From Thalassospira sp. MCCC 1A01428 (GTDB taxonomy: Bacteria; Pseudomonadota; Alphaproteobacteria; Rhodospirillales; Thalassospiraceae), in contig NZ_JFJZ01000018.1 in assembly GCF_002115825.1 (NCBI RefSeq), positions 25,330-89,329 of the forward strand: a stretch of 64,000 nucleotides of DNA. Reading direction: 5' to 3'. The translations under genes were made by a program, and so were the position numbers. Below the pieces are notes generated by a model. The model was not told the origin of the DNA. It did no database searches and saw only the letters and a program-made list of their open reading frames with translations. How positions within the stretch are numbered: position 1 is the stretch's first letter; every line of letters starts with the position of its first letter. Of this stretch, positions 56,169-64,000 are shown piece by piece.

Positions 56169-58486
56169 CTGCATATATCAGGGGGTTGGTTTTGCTGCGT
56201 AAAATGCGAACTGCTGCGATGATGGTGGCCCTTGCGGGCGCCGCTACTCCAGCATTCTTGCCTGTGGAAGCACTGGCTCAGAACTATCCCACCATCACGC
56301 AGATCCGCGTAGAAGGTAACAATCGTATCGAAACCGGTACGGTGGATGCGTATCTTAAGGTGCGTACGGGTGATCCGTATGACCCTCAAAAGATCAACGA
56401 ATCGCTTAAGGCGCTGTTTGCCACCGATTTGTTCGCTGACGTTTCCATTTCATATAATGACGGCGTGATGAAGGTGAAGGTTGTTGAAAACCCGATCATT
56501 AACCGCATCGCGTTCGAGGGGAACAATCACCTCAAGGACGACGCGCTGACCACGGAAGTACAGCTTAAACCGCGTGTGGTTTATACCCGTACCAAGGTGC
56601 AGGCCGACGTTCAGCGTATTCTGGATTTGTATCGCCGGTCGGGCCGTTTTGCCGCGACCGTGAATCCGAAGGTTATTCAGCGCGACCAGAATCGCGTTGA
56701 TCTGGTGTTTGAAATTAAGGAAGGCGAGGCAACTGGCGTTCGTCGTATCAATTTTGTCGGGAACTCGGCATTTGATGATAGCGAACTTTCAGGTGTGATT
56801 CGTACTACCACCAGTGCCTGGTGGAAAATTCTGACATCCGATGACAACTACGACCCTGACCGGGTTACCTTTGACCGCGAGTTGTTGCGCCGTTTCTATC
56901 TGGCTGCCGGTTACGCTGATTTCCAGGTTTTGTCTTCGGTTGCGGAATTAACACCGGACCGTTCCGACTTTTTCATCACGTATACTGTGAATGAAGGTGA
57001 ACGTTATAAGTTTGGTGACATCAAGATTAATTCGGAAATTGATAAACTGGATGTCAGCGAATTGACGCCGTTGATCAAGGTTGAAAACGGCGACTGGTAT
57101 AATTCCGAAGTTGTCGACGACATGATCAAATCCCTCACCGATTATGTCGGGGACCGGGGTTATGCTTTTGTCGATATCAAGCCGGAAATCAAACGCGACC
57201 GCGAAACCAATACGATCAATGTGACGTTTAACATCACCAAAGGCCCGAAGGTCTATGTTGAACGTATTGATATTGTTGGTAATGTTCGCACGCTGGACGA
57301 AGTGGTCCGCCGCGAGTTCCGTTTTGTCGAAGGCGATGCGTTTAGCAGTTCCAAACTGAACCGTTCACGCCAGCGTGTTGAGAACCTGAACTTTTTCAAA
57401 AATGTTGATGTCAAAACCCTGCCGGGCAGTGAGCCTGACAAGTCGGTTGTTGAAGTTGACGTGGATGAAAAATCGACAGGCGAGTTCTCGATTGGTGCCG
57501 GTTATGGTACGGACCAGGGGCCGTTTGGTCAGGCCGGTATTCGTGAACGTAACCTTTTGGGACGCGGGCAGGATTTGCGTCTTGGTTTCACCGTTGGTGG
57601 CAGCAGCCGCCAGATCGACCTTTCCTTTACCGAACCGTACTTCCTTGATCGTGACGTGAGTGCCGGGTTTGATATTTTCCGTCGGGAAGACGATAACCAG
57701 GACGAAAGCTCGTATGATGAAGAACAGACCGGTTTTGGTTTGCGTGCGGGATATAATTTCACCGAACATTTAAGCCAGCAGGCCCGCTACGGCTTTGAAC
57801 TGGACAAATATTCGGATGTTGATTCGAACGCATCGCGTTTGCTGCGCGAAGAAGACCCTGAATTTAGTGAATCTACCATCGGACAAACGCTGACCTATGA
57901 CCAGCGGGATAGCTCAGTTTCACCAAAAGATGGTTATTTTGCCCAGGTGTCTAACGATCTGGCCGGTTTTGGCGGCTCGGAACGTTATTTGAAATCCCGT
58001 ATTTCCGGTGGATATTACTATCCGCTGGATCGTCAGAAAGAATGGGTGCTTAGCACCAAGGGATCCTCGGGCTATATTTTCGGGATCGGCAAGGATACGC
58101 GTATTTCGCAACGGTTCCTGCTAGGCGGCTCCAGCTTGCGTGGTTTCTCGGCCGGGGGTGTTGGGCCGCGTGACAAAGCCAGTGATGATGCTGTCGGTGG
58201 AAAGTTCTATTATGCCGGTACTGTGCAGCTTGATTTCCCGTTAGGCTTGCCGTCTGAATTTGCGCTTAAAGGACGTATTTTCTCGGACTTTGGTTCGGCA
58301 TCGGGGGTTGATGGCGATCGGTCAGGCGAGATTTATGATACGGGGTCGCTTCGTGGGTCTGTTGGTGTTGGGGTAGGCTGGGAATCGCCGTTTGGCCCGA
58401 TTGGTGTCGACCTTTCGCAGGCTGTGCTCAAAGAAGATTATGACAAAGAGGAAGTGTTCCGCTTGAACTTCGGAACCAGATTCTGA
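56165..58486 (+). CDS. bamA: Outer membrane protein assembly factor BamA
   Basis: A 773-residue outer-membrane insertase. A signal peptide ends near EALAQ (residue 38), then five POTRA domains with repeated GN.R/L motifs (EGNNR, EGNNH, VGNSAF, VGNVRT), and a 16-strand Omp85 barrel from about 430. The loop-6 motif LRGFSAGG and the C-terminal phenylalanine are present. It is translationally coupled with rseP (ATGA) and skp (TGATG-like). Confidence 0.96.
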   Translation: MTAYIRGLVLLRKMRTAAMMVALAGAATPAFLPVEALAQNYPTITQIRVEGNNRIETGTVDAYLKVRTGDPYDPQKINESLKALFATDLFADVSISYNDGVMKVKVVENPIINRIAFEGNNHLKDDALTTEVQLKPRVVYTRTKVQADVQRILDLYRRSGRFAATVNPKVIQRDQNRVDLVFEIKEGEATGVRRINFVGNSAFDDSELSGVIRTTTSAWWKILTSDDNYDPDRVTFDRELLRRFYLAAGYADFQVLSSVAELTPDRSDFFITYTVNEGERYKFGDIKINSEIDKLDVSELTPLIKVENGDWYNSEVVDDMIKSLTDYVGDRGYAFVDIKPEIKRDRETNTINVTFNITKGPKVYVERIDIVGNVRTLDEVVRREFRFVEGDAFSSSKLNRSRQRVENLNFFKNVDVKTLPGSEPDKSVVEVDVDEKSTGEFSIGAGYGTDQGPFGQAGIRERNLLGRGQDLRLGFTVGGSSRQIDLSFTEPYFLDRDVSAGFDIFRREDDNQDESSYDEEQTGFGLRAGYNFTEHLSQQARYGFELDKYSDVDSNASRLLREEDPEFSESTIGQTLTYDQRDSSVSPKDGYFAQVSNDLAGFGGSERYLKSRISGGYYYPLDRQKEWVLSTKGSSGYIFGIGKDTRISQRFLLGGSSLRGFSAGGVGPRDKASDDAVGGKFYYAGTVQLDFPLGLPSEFALKGRIFSDFGSASGVDGDRSGEIYDTGSLRGSVGVGVGWESPFGPIGVDLSQAVLKEDYDKEEVFRLNFGTRF

Positions 58487-59064
58487 TGTATATGATGAAA
58501 ACCGCCCAACGACTTTTTTTGGTCTTGCTGATGGTGACAGGTCTGGGGCTGCAAGCGCAGGCCCAGGCGGCTGATACCAAACAGGAAACGACTGCGATTG
58601 TCATGATCGTCGATTTTGAAGGCATCATGCGTGAAGCCTCTGCTATGCAGGATATGCGTAAGCAGGTGGAAAAACGCCGTGATTCCTATCAAACAGAAAT
58701 CGAAAAACGCCAACAGGCGTTGCGTGACGAAGACCAGAAGCTTGCCCAGCAACGTACTTTGCTAAGCGCAGATGTTTTGCAGCAAAAACGTGCAGAATTT
58801 CAGAAGAAAGTTGCTGAATTTCAGAAGTTCGCCCAGGGCCGTAACAAAGTCTTGGATGAAGCGGTAAATGAGGCACGGATCAAGTTTCAAAAGAAGCTGA
58901 TTGAAATTATTGCTGACGTTGCCGAGGAACGGAAGGCGACACTGGTTTTGCATAAAAGCCAGGTGATTTTGCATGCCAATGCGATGGATGCGACCAAAGA
59001 GATCTTTGAAAAGATCAACGCCGCCATCCCGTCTTTGACCGTTGAATTCAAGGAAGCGTCCTGA
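58486..59064 (+). CDS. skp: Periplasmic OmpH/Skp-family chaperone
   Basis: A 192-residue protein with a signal peptide (residues 1-29, AQAQA), then a small beta core ([16 protein letters not shown]) and long coiled-coil helices rich in K, E, Q and R that form the jellyfish-like tentacles of the Skp trimer. It carries unfolded outer-membrane proteins to BamA. The position directly after bamA with a one-base overlap supports the role. Confidence 0.91.
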   Translation: MYMMKTAQRLFLVLLMVTGLGLQAQAQAADTKQETTAIVMIVDFEGIMREASAMQDMRKQVEKRRDSYQTEIEKRQQALRDEDQKLAQQRTLLSADVLQQKRAEFQKKVAEFQKFAQGRNKVLDEAVNEARIKFQKKLIEIIADVAEERKATLVLHKSQVILHANAMDATKEIFEKINAAIPSLTVEFKEAS

Positions 59065-60083
59065 TGGCAGATCCGCGTTTTTTTAAACGCAAAGGGCCAT
59101 TCGACGCGGCGGAAATTGCTCGTATTTCCGGTGCGACGCTTGTACAAACGACCGGCGAGAGCCGGTCTTTTGTTGATGTGGCGCCTTTGCAAGTGGCAGA
59201 CGAAACCTGCCTGAGCTTTTTCGATAATCGCAAATATGTCGACGCCTTTGTTGCAAGCAAGGCCGGTGCCTGTTTTTGCCGCCCGGAGTTCGCTGATCGC
59301 GCGCCTGAAGGGATGCTGGTTTTCACCAGCGATGATCCTTACCGTGCTTACGCCAAAGCGGCGACTGCGTTTTACCCTGCCGAGCCTGCGAATGGCGATA
59401 TATCCGAGGCGGCTTATGTTCACGCATCGGCTCGTATCGGAGAAAATGTTCAGATCGATCCTGGTGCTGTGATCGAGGAAGGCGCTGAAATTGGCGCGGG
59501 TACGCGGATTTCGGCAAATGCCGTGATCGGGCGCGGTGTTGTCATTGGCGCGGGGTGTTATATCGGCCCGGGGGCAGCACTGACCCACACTTTGGTTGGA
59601 AATTTGTGCATTATCCATTCCGGCGCCCGTATTGGGCAGGACGGTTTCGGGTTTGCCATGGGCCAACAGGGGCATTTAAAAGTTCCGCAACTTGGCCGTG
59701 TGGTAATAGGCAATGATGTAGAAATTGGTGCCAATGCCACAATCGACCGTGGTGCAGGGCCTGATACGATTATTGGCAATGGTTGTCGTATCGACAATCT
59801 GGTGCAAATCGGCCATAACGTTGAAATGGGTATGGGCTGCGTTATCGTGGCACAGGTTGGTATTTCCGGTTCAACCAAACTGGGACATTTTGTTGTTGCA
59901 GGCGGGCAGGCCGGAATTACCGGACATCTGACATTGGGCGATGGCGCGAAAATTGCCGCACAGGCCGGTGTTATGAAGGACATGAAACCGGGTGACGTTG
60001 TAGGCGGGAGCCCGGCGGTCCCGATGATGGAATATCACAAACAGACGGTTGCTTTATCGCGGCTGATACGAAAAAAGAAATAA
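59064..60083 (+). CDS. lpxD: UDP-3-O-(3-hydroxyacyl)glucosamine N-acyltransferase
   Basis: A 339-residue enzyme for the third step of lipid A synthesis. The N-terminal UDP-binding domain is followed by hexapeptide repeats of a left-handed beta helix ([27 protein letters not shown] QIGHNVEMG). The active histidine is in the latter. A C-terminal helix follows [13 protein letters not shown]. It begins in a one-base overlap with skp and leads the lpx block. Confidence 0.96.
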   Translation: MADPRFFKRKGPFDAAEIARISGATLVQTTGESRSFVDVAPLQVADETCLSFFDNRKYVDAFVASKAGACFCRPEFADRAPEGMLVFTSDDPYRAYAKAATAFYPAEPANGDISEAAYVHASARIGENVQIDPGAVIEEGAEIGAGTRISANAVIGRGVVIGAGCYIGPGAALTHTLVGNLCIIHSGARIGQDGFGFAMGQQGHLKVPQLGRVVIGNDVEIGANATIDRGAGPDTIIGNGCRIDNLVQIGHNVEMGMGCVIVAQVGISGSTKLGHFVVAGGQAGITGHLTLGDGAKIAAQAGVMKDMKPGDVVGGSPAVPMMEYHKQTVALSRLIRKKK

Positions 60084-60094
60084 GGGCACTGTTT

Positions 60095-60544
60095 ATGACC
60101 GAATTGGTAAATGTTGATATCCAGCGCATTCTGGAGATGATCCCGCATCGTTATCCGTTCCTGCTGATCGACAAGGTCATTGATATCGAAGCGGATGTAG
60201 CGGCTATCGGCATTAAAAATGTGACGATGAATGAACCGCAATTCACCGGTCATTTTCCGCAACAGCCGATTATGCCGGGTGTTTTGATTATTGAAAGCAT
60301 GGCGCAGACGGCAGCAATCCTGGTTGTTCATACGCTGGGTGAGAATGCCGAAGGCAAGCTGGTTTATTTTATGAGCATCGATAGTGCGCGTTTTCGCAAG
60401 CCGGTTGTGCCGGGTGATGTGATGCATATTCATGTTCGCAAAAAACAAAGCCGCGGCCCGGTGTGGAAATTCGAAAGTGAAGTTCGTGTAGACGGAGCAG
60501 TGGTTGCCGAAGCAACGATTGCTGCGATGATCCGGGATAATTGA
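60095..60544 (+). CDS. fabZ: 3-hydroxyacyl-ACP dehydratase FabZ
   Basis: A 149-residue hotdog-fold dehydratase. It dehydrates 3-hydroxyacyl-ACP in fatty-acid elongation, in competition with LpxA and LpxD for the same acyl-ACP. The active site has the His in [11 protein letters not shown] and the Glu in ESMAQ. The order lpxD-fabZ-lpxA is widespread, which balances fatty-acid and lipid A synthesis. The TGA overlaps the lpxA ATG. Confidence 0.97.
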   Translation: MTELVNVDIQRILEMIPHRYPFLLIDKVIDIEADVAAIGIKNVTMNEPQFTGHFPQQPIMPGVLIIESMAQTAAILVVHTLGENAEGKLVYFMSIDSARFRKPVVPGDVMHIHVRKKQSRGPVWKFESEVRVDGAVVAEATIAAMIRDN

Positions 60545-61350
60545 TGATGACAAACGTGCATCCGACAGCAATTGTCGAAGACGGTGCGCAGATCGGTCAG
60601 GATGTCGAAATCGGCCCTTATTGCATGGTCGGTGCGTCGGTTGTTCTGGGTGATCGGGTTAAACTGCATTCGCATGTTGTCGTTGCCGGGCATACAACGA
60701 TTGGGGAAGACGGTGTTGTTTTTCCATTCGCTTCGATCGGGCATGCCCCGCAAGACCTGAAATTCAAGGGTGAAGCATCGCGCCTGGTGATTGGCAGCCG
60801 TACTAAAATTCGTGAAGGGGCAACTTTGAACCCTGGCACCGAAGGTGGCGGGATGCTGACGTCGGTCGGGAATGATTGCCTGTTGATGGCTGGTGCGCAT
60901 GTTGGTCATGATTGTATGATCGGCGATCATTGCATTTTAGTGAACAATGCCACCTTGGCCGGACATGTGCATGTTGATGATTTCGCCATTGTCGGCGGCT
61001 TGTCAGCTGTTCATCAGTTTGTTCGAATCGGTCGTCACGCCATGATCGGTGGAATGACCGGGGTTGAAAGCGACGTTATTCCCTACGGCTCGGTCATTGG
61101 TAACCGCGCCTATCTTTCCGGGTTGAATATTGTTGGTTTAAAACGGCGCGGGTTTGACCGTGAAACCATTCATTCCTTGCGCAAGGCCTATCGACTGGTT
61201 TTCGCCCACGAGGGCACACTTGCCGAACGGGTTGAGGAAGTCGCGAAGGACTTTGCCGAGGTTGGTCCGGTTATGGAAATTATCAATTTTTTGAAAGCCG
61301 AGAGCACGCGCTCGGTTTGTACACCGAAATATGACAGTTCAGCAGGGTAA
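60544..61350 (+). CDS. lpxA: UDP-N-acetylglucosamine acyltransferase
   Basis: A 268-residue beta-helix acyltransferase that adds the first 3-hydroxyacyl chain to UDP-GlcNAc, the first step of lipid A synthesis. It has many hexapeptide repeats (IVEDGAQIGQDVEIGPY) and the catalytic His122 in GAHVGHDCMIG. A helical C-terminal cap follows. I use the ATG at 60544, coupled to fabZ by TGATG. A second ATG at 60547 follows. The end overlaps lpxI by 20 bases. Confidence 0.96.
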   Translation: MMTNVHPTAIVEDGAQIGQDVEIGPYCMVGASVVLGDRVKLHSHVVVAGHTTIGEDGVVFPFASIGHAPQDLKFKGEASRLVIGSRTKIREGATLNPGTEGGGMLTSVGNDCLLMAGAHVGHDCMIGDHCILVNNATLAGHVHVDDFAIVGGLSAVHQFVRIGRHAMIGGMTGVESDVIPYGSVIGNRAYLSGLNIVGLKRRGFDRETIHSLRKAYRLVFAHEGTLAERVEEVAKDFAEVGPVMEIINFLKAESTRSVCTPKYDSSAG

Positions 61351-62179
61351 AATTGGCCTGATCGCTGGTGGTGGTGATTTACCCGCCCGCCTTGTCGACG
61401 CAGCAAAAGCGTCGGGGCGGGCGGTGTTCGTTGTTGCCCTTGAAGGGCACTGTGAAACACCTGAAGCTTTGGGGGCTCCTTACGAAATTGTTCGTTTGGG
61501 GGCTGCATCAAAAATTCTAGGCCAACTCAGGGCGCATGGATGTGTCGATGTTGTGTTGGCAGGCAAGGTGCAACGCCCGTCTTTTGCATCTATTCGGCCA
61601 GATTTGCGGGCGGCAAAAATTTTGGCTCGAATTGGCCTGAAATCGCTTGGTGATGACGGTTTGCTGCGCATCGTTGGACAGGAACTGGAACGTGACGGTT
61701 TTCGGTTGATCGGCGCGCACGAAATTATGCGGGATCTGGTGACACCTGTAGGTGTTTTGGGTGCTGTTTCGCCGGATGATCAATCGAGGGCTGATGCCCG
61801 TCGCGGATTGGAAATTGCCCGTATTTTAGGCCAGGCTGATGTCGGGCAGGGCTGTATTGTTCAACAGGGTCTGGTGCTTGCAGTAGAGGCGATTGAAGGC
61901 ACTGATGAAATGATTCGTCGCTCGGCCGAATATGCGCGACCGGGCCCTGGCGGGGTTTTGGTTAAATCCAGCAAGCCCCAACAGGATCAACGCCTTGATT
62001 TGCCTGCCATCGGCGTGACGACGGTTGAGCAAGCCTATCAGGCAGGGCTTTCAGGCATTGCCCTGTTGGCCGGTGGCACCATGATTATCGACCGTGAAGC
62101 AGTGATTGCACTTGCAGACCGTTACGGCATGTTTCTTGTCGGCCTTTCCCTGCCAGATGGATCTGACCATGACAAATAA
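61331..62179 (+). CDS. lpxI: UDP-2,3-diacylglucosamine pyrophosphatase LpxI
   Basis: A 282-residue hydrolase that removes UMP from UDP-diacylglucosamine to give lipid X. It begins with KIGLIAGGGDLPARLVDAA and carries later motifs DQRLDLPAIG and LSGIALLAGGTMI, the LpxI (DUF1009) pattern. Alphaproteobacteria use LpxI in place of the unrelated LpxH of E. coli, and the slot between lpxA and lpxB fits. It overlaps lpxA by 20 and lpxB by 11 bases. Confidence 0.95.
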   Translation: MTVQQGKIGLIAGGGDLPARLVDAAKASGRAVFVVALEGHCETPEALGAPYEIVRLGAASKILGQLRAHGCVDVVLAGKVQRPSFASIRPDLRAAKILARIGLKSLGDDGLLRIVGQELERDGFRLIGAHEIMRDLVTPVGVLGAVSPDDQSRADARRGLEIARILGQADVGQGCIVQQGLVLAVEAIEGTDEMIRRSAEYARPGPGGVLVKSSKPQQDQRLDLPAIGVTTVEQAYQAGLSGIALLAGGTMIIDREAVIALADRYGMFLVGLSLPDGSDHDK

Positions 62180-63392
62180 CGTGGTGTCGCCGACCCTCGA
62201 TTCTGTATCTTCACAGGCGCGTGCGACAGACGGGGCCCGCCATAACCCGGTGAAGATTATGCTGGTGGCTGGCGAGGCATCCGGGGATCAATTGGGCGGT
62301 CGTTTGATGGCAGCGATCAAACGACAAAATCCGGCGGCAACGTTTATTGGTGTTGGTGGTCCTCGCATGATTGGCGAAGGCATGCAAAGCCTGTTTTCGA
62401 TGAATGAAATGTCGGTTATGGGGCTTGCTGAAATAATCCCGCATATTCCGCGATTGTTGCGCCGGATTCGCGAGACAGCTGATTTCGCCCTGTTAGAACA
62501 GCCTGACATTGTCGTAACCATTGACGCCCCCGATTTCAGTTTTCGGGTCGGCAAGCGGCTGGCGAACAAGGGCATACCGCTGGTGCATTATGTCGCCCCG
62601 TCGGTTTGGGCATGGCGACCGGGCCGGGCACGCAAGATTGCAAAGTTTCTGGACCATCTGCTGGCCCTTCTTCCGTTTGAACCGCCCTATTTTGAAAAAG
62701 AAGGGCTGGCAACCACCTTTATCGGTCATTCAGCAGTTGAAGAACGACATGGCGGGGACGCACAGCGTTTTCGTGCGACACATGGCCTTGACGAGCATCA
62801 GAAAGTGATTGCCATTCTGCCGGGCAGTCGGCATTCCGAAGTCGGCCGTTTGTTGCCGGTCTTTAAAGAGGTGGTCACCAGGCTTCATCGCGACCATCCT
62901 GATTATGCCTTTGTCGTACCGACTGTTAGCAAGGTCGAAGATGTTGTACGGCAAGCGGTTTTAGAATGGCCAGGTAAAGGGATTGTCGTTTCGACCGACC
63001 AGGAGAGGCGCGATGCGTTTAGCTCTGCGCATGCGGCTTTGGCGGCTTCTGGTACGGTTTCTTTGGAGCTGGGCATTGTTGGCGTTCCACATATCATTGG
63101 TTATCGCGTTAGCCCAACCAGTGCATGGATCGCCCGTCGACTGTTAAAGGTCGATACCGTTACGATTATTAATCTTGTTCTGGGGCGTAAGCTGGTGCCT
63201 GAATATTTGCAGGAAGATTGCACGCCAGACAGGCTTTACGCTGCGATGACCGCCCTGATCATGGAAGGTCCGGACAGGACAACGCAACAGGCCGGGTTTG
63301 ATGAAGCAACGACGTTGCTGGGTTTTGGTCAGGAACCACCCAGTGACAAGGCTGCATCGGTTGTTTTGCAGGTCGCGAGCGCACACCCCTGA
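62169..63392 (+). CDS. lpxB: Lipid A disaccharide synthase
   Basis: A 407-residue GT19 glycosyltransferase that joins lipid X to UDP-diacylglucosamine. Family motifs are VAGEASGDQLGGRLM, VGGPRMIGEGM, DAPDFSFRVGKRL and HYVAPSVWAWRPGRA, and SGTVSLELG near the C-terminus. The first ~30 residues are a polar extension before KIMLVAGE. ATG 62169 lies inside lpxI; ATG 62259 would be an alternative without the extension. Confidence 0.95.
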   Translation: MTNNVVSPTLDSVSSQARATDGARHNPVKIMLVAGEASGDQLGGRLMAAIKRQNPAATFIGVGGPRMIGEGMQSLFSMNEMSVMGLAEIIPHIPRLLRRIRETADFALLEQPDIVVTIDAPDFSFRVGKRLANKGIPLVHYVAPSVWAWRPGRARKIAKFLDHLLALLPFEPPYFEKEGLATTFIGHSAVEERHGGDAQRFRATHGLDEHQKVIAILPGSRHSEVGRLLPVFKEVVTRLHRDHPDYAFVVPTVSKVEDVVRQAVLEWPGKGIVVSTDQERRDAFSSAHAALAASGTVSLELGIVGVPHIIGYRVSPTSAWIARRLLKVDTVTIINLVLGRKLVPEYLQEDCTPDRLYAAMTALIMEGPDRTTQQAGFDEATTLLGFGQEPPSDKAASVVLQVASAHP

Positions 63393-63510
63393 AAGGTACA
63401 ACGTTTTGTTCCGTTGATGATGTGAAAAAGTTTTACAACTTCGCTGTTCTCAAGCCAGTCGAATTGTTTTAGCTTTCCCGCATTCAACAAGACATAATCG
63501 GAGAGTTTTA

Positions 63511-63951
63511 ATGCGTTATTTGCATACGATGGTGCGTGTCACCGATATTGATGCGTCGATGAATTTTTATTGCAATTTGCTGGGGATGGAAGAAACCCGC
63601 CGCATCGAAAGCGAGAAGGGCCGGTTCACCCTGATTTACCTGGCACCGCCGCATGATGTTCCCAGTGCCAAGGCAAACAAGATGCCCGAATTGGAGCTGA
63701 CATATAATTGGGACCCGGAAGAGTATACTGGCGGACGTAATTTTGGCCATCTTGCCTATGAAGTCGAAGATATTTATGGCCTCTGCCAGAAGCTGATGGA
63801 TGCCGGTGTTGTAATTAATCGTCCGCCGCGCGACGGGCGCATGGCTTTTGTTCGCTCGCCCGATGGTATCTCGATCGAGTTTTTGCAGCAGGGTGATGCA
63901 CTTGCGCCGGCTGAACCGTGGGCCAGTATGGAAAATACCGGCAGCTGGTAA
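63511..63951 (+). CDS. gloA: Lactoylglutathione lyase (glyoxalase I)
   Basis: A 146-residue VOC-fold metalloenzyme that converts the methylglyoxal-glutathione hemithioacetal to S-lactoylglutathione. The likely metal ligands are His5 (YLHTMV), a Glu in PELELTYNW, His in FGHLAYEV and Glu in SIEFLQ. GGAG precedes the ATG. It stands 118 bases after lpxB and is followed by a terminator hairpin, so it is probably monocistronic. Confidence 0.9.
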   Translation: MRYLHTMVRVTDIDASMNFYCNLLGMEETRRIESEKGRFTLIYLAPPHDVPSAKANKMPELELTYNWDPEEYTGGRNFGHLAYEVEDIYGLCQKLMDAGVVINRPPRDGRMAFVRSPDGISIEFLQQGDALAPAEPWASMENTGSW

Positions 63952-63974
63952 TTTCAATAATCTGATAAATAACG

Positions 63975-64000
63975 CAAAAAGGCCCGGATTTCTCCGGGCC
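63975..64000 (+). terminator. Terminator hairpin after gloA, cut by the window edge
   Basis: GGCCCGG (63981-63987) pairs perfectly with CCGGGCC (63994-64000) over ATTTCT. A run of five A precedes it. The expected T-run lies beyond the window. Confidence 0.75.

Overview
The window looks like a chromosomal segment of an alphaproteobacterium, most likely in the Rhodospirillales and plausibly close to Thalassospira. That placement is inference from gene content and order, not from a database search. Supporting signs are the short ProRS without an editing insertion, LpxI instead of LpxH, RNase J beside type III pantothenate kinase and BirA directly after a 14-gene nuo operon, the dnaE-rpsB-tsf-pyrH-frr-uppS-cdsA-dxr-rseP-bamA-skp-lpxD-fabZ-lpxA-lpxI-lpxB order, and small DUF1127 and DUF1467 proteins. 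I see no prophage, insertion sequence, CRISPR array or toxin/defence island.

Layout. Positions 1-2.7 kb hold the start of a sugar ABC transporter binding protein on the minus strand, a DUF1127 peptide and two adjacent bacterioferritin genes whose ferroxidase and haem ligands are complementary. From 2.85 to 6.3 kb lies a copper unit: a CueR-type promoter, copA, cueR overlapping it by ATGA, and a membrane-anchored cytochrome c. From 6.35 to 8.8 kb, on the minus strand, dadA is followed by a soluble PAS histidine kinase. NAD(P)HX repair (nnr) and malonyl-CoA decarboxylase follow.

From 12.2 to 19.4 kb comes tRNA-Leu(UAG), then the proteostasis block tig-clpP-clpX-lon, HU and tRNA-Val(UAC). From 19.8 to 22 kb there is a lipoprotein of unknown function converging with a solitary fliG, then tRNA-Asp(GUC). 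From 22.2 to 36.6 kb is the complete respiratory complex I operon nuoA-N. From 36.6 to 40.8 kb lie birA, coaX, rnj, mce and a DUF1467 gene. The gap from 40.8 to 41.2 kb has a strong minus-strand terminator with no minus-strand gene upstream of it, so it may encode a small RNA.

From 41.2 to 48.8 kb are a small exported protein, proS, lolCD and dnaE. From 49 to 63.4 kb are translation genes (rpsB, tsf, frr), pyrH, and envelope biogenesis: uppS, cdsA, dxr, rseP, bamA, skp, and the lipid A set lpxD-fabZ-lpxA-lpxI-lpxB with tight overlaps. A glyoxalase I gene closes the window.

Most of the window is conserved housekeeping DNA. The items I consider worth a second look are the split-function bacterioferritin pair, the candidate minus-strand small RNA near 41 kb with three GTAAC half-sites beside it, the H1-like tail on trigger factor, the dadA-kinase pair, and hairpins in the clpP-clpX-lon gaps. 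I do not see convincing evidence of a wholly new system.
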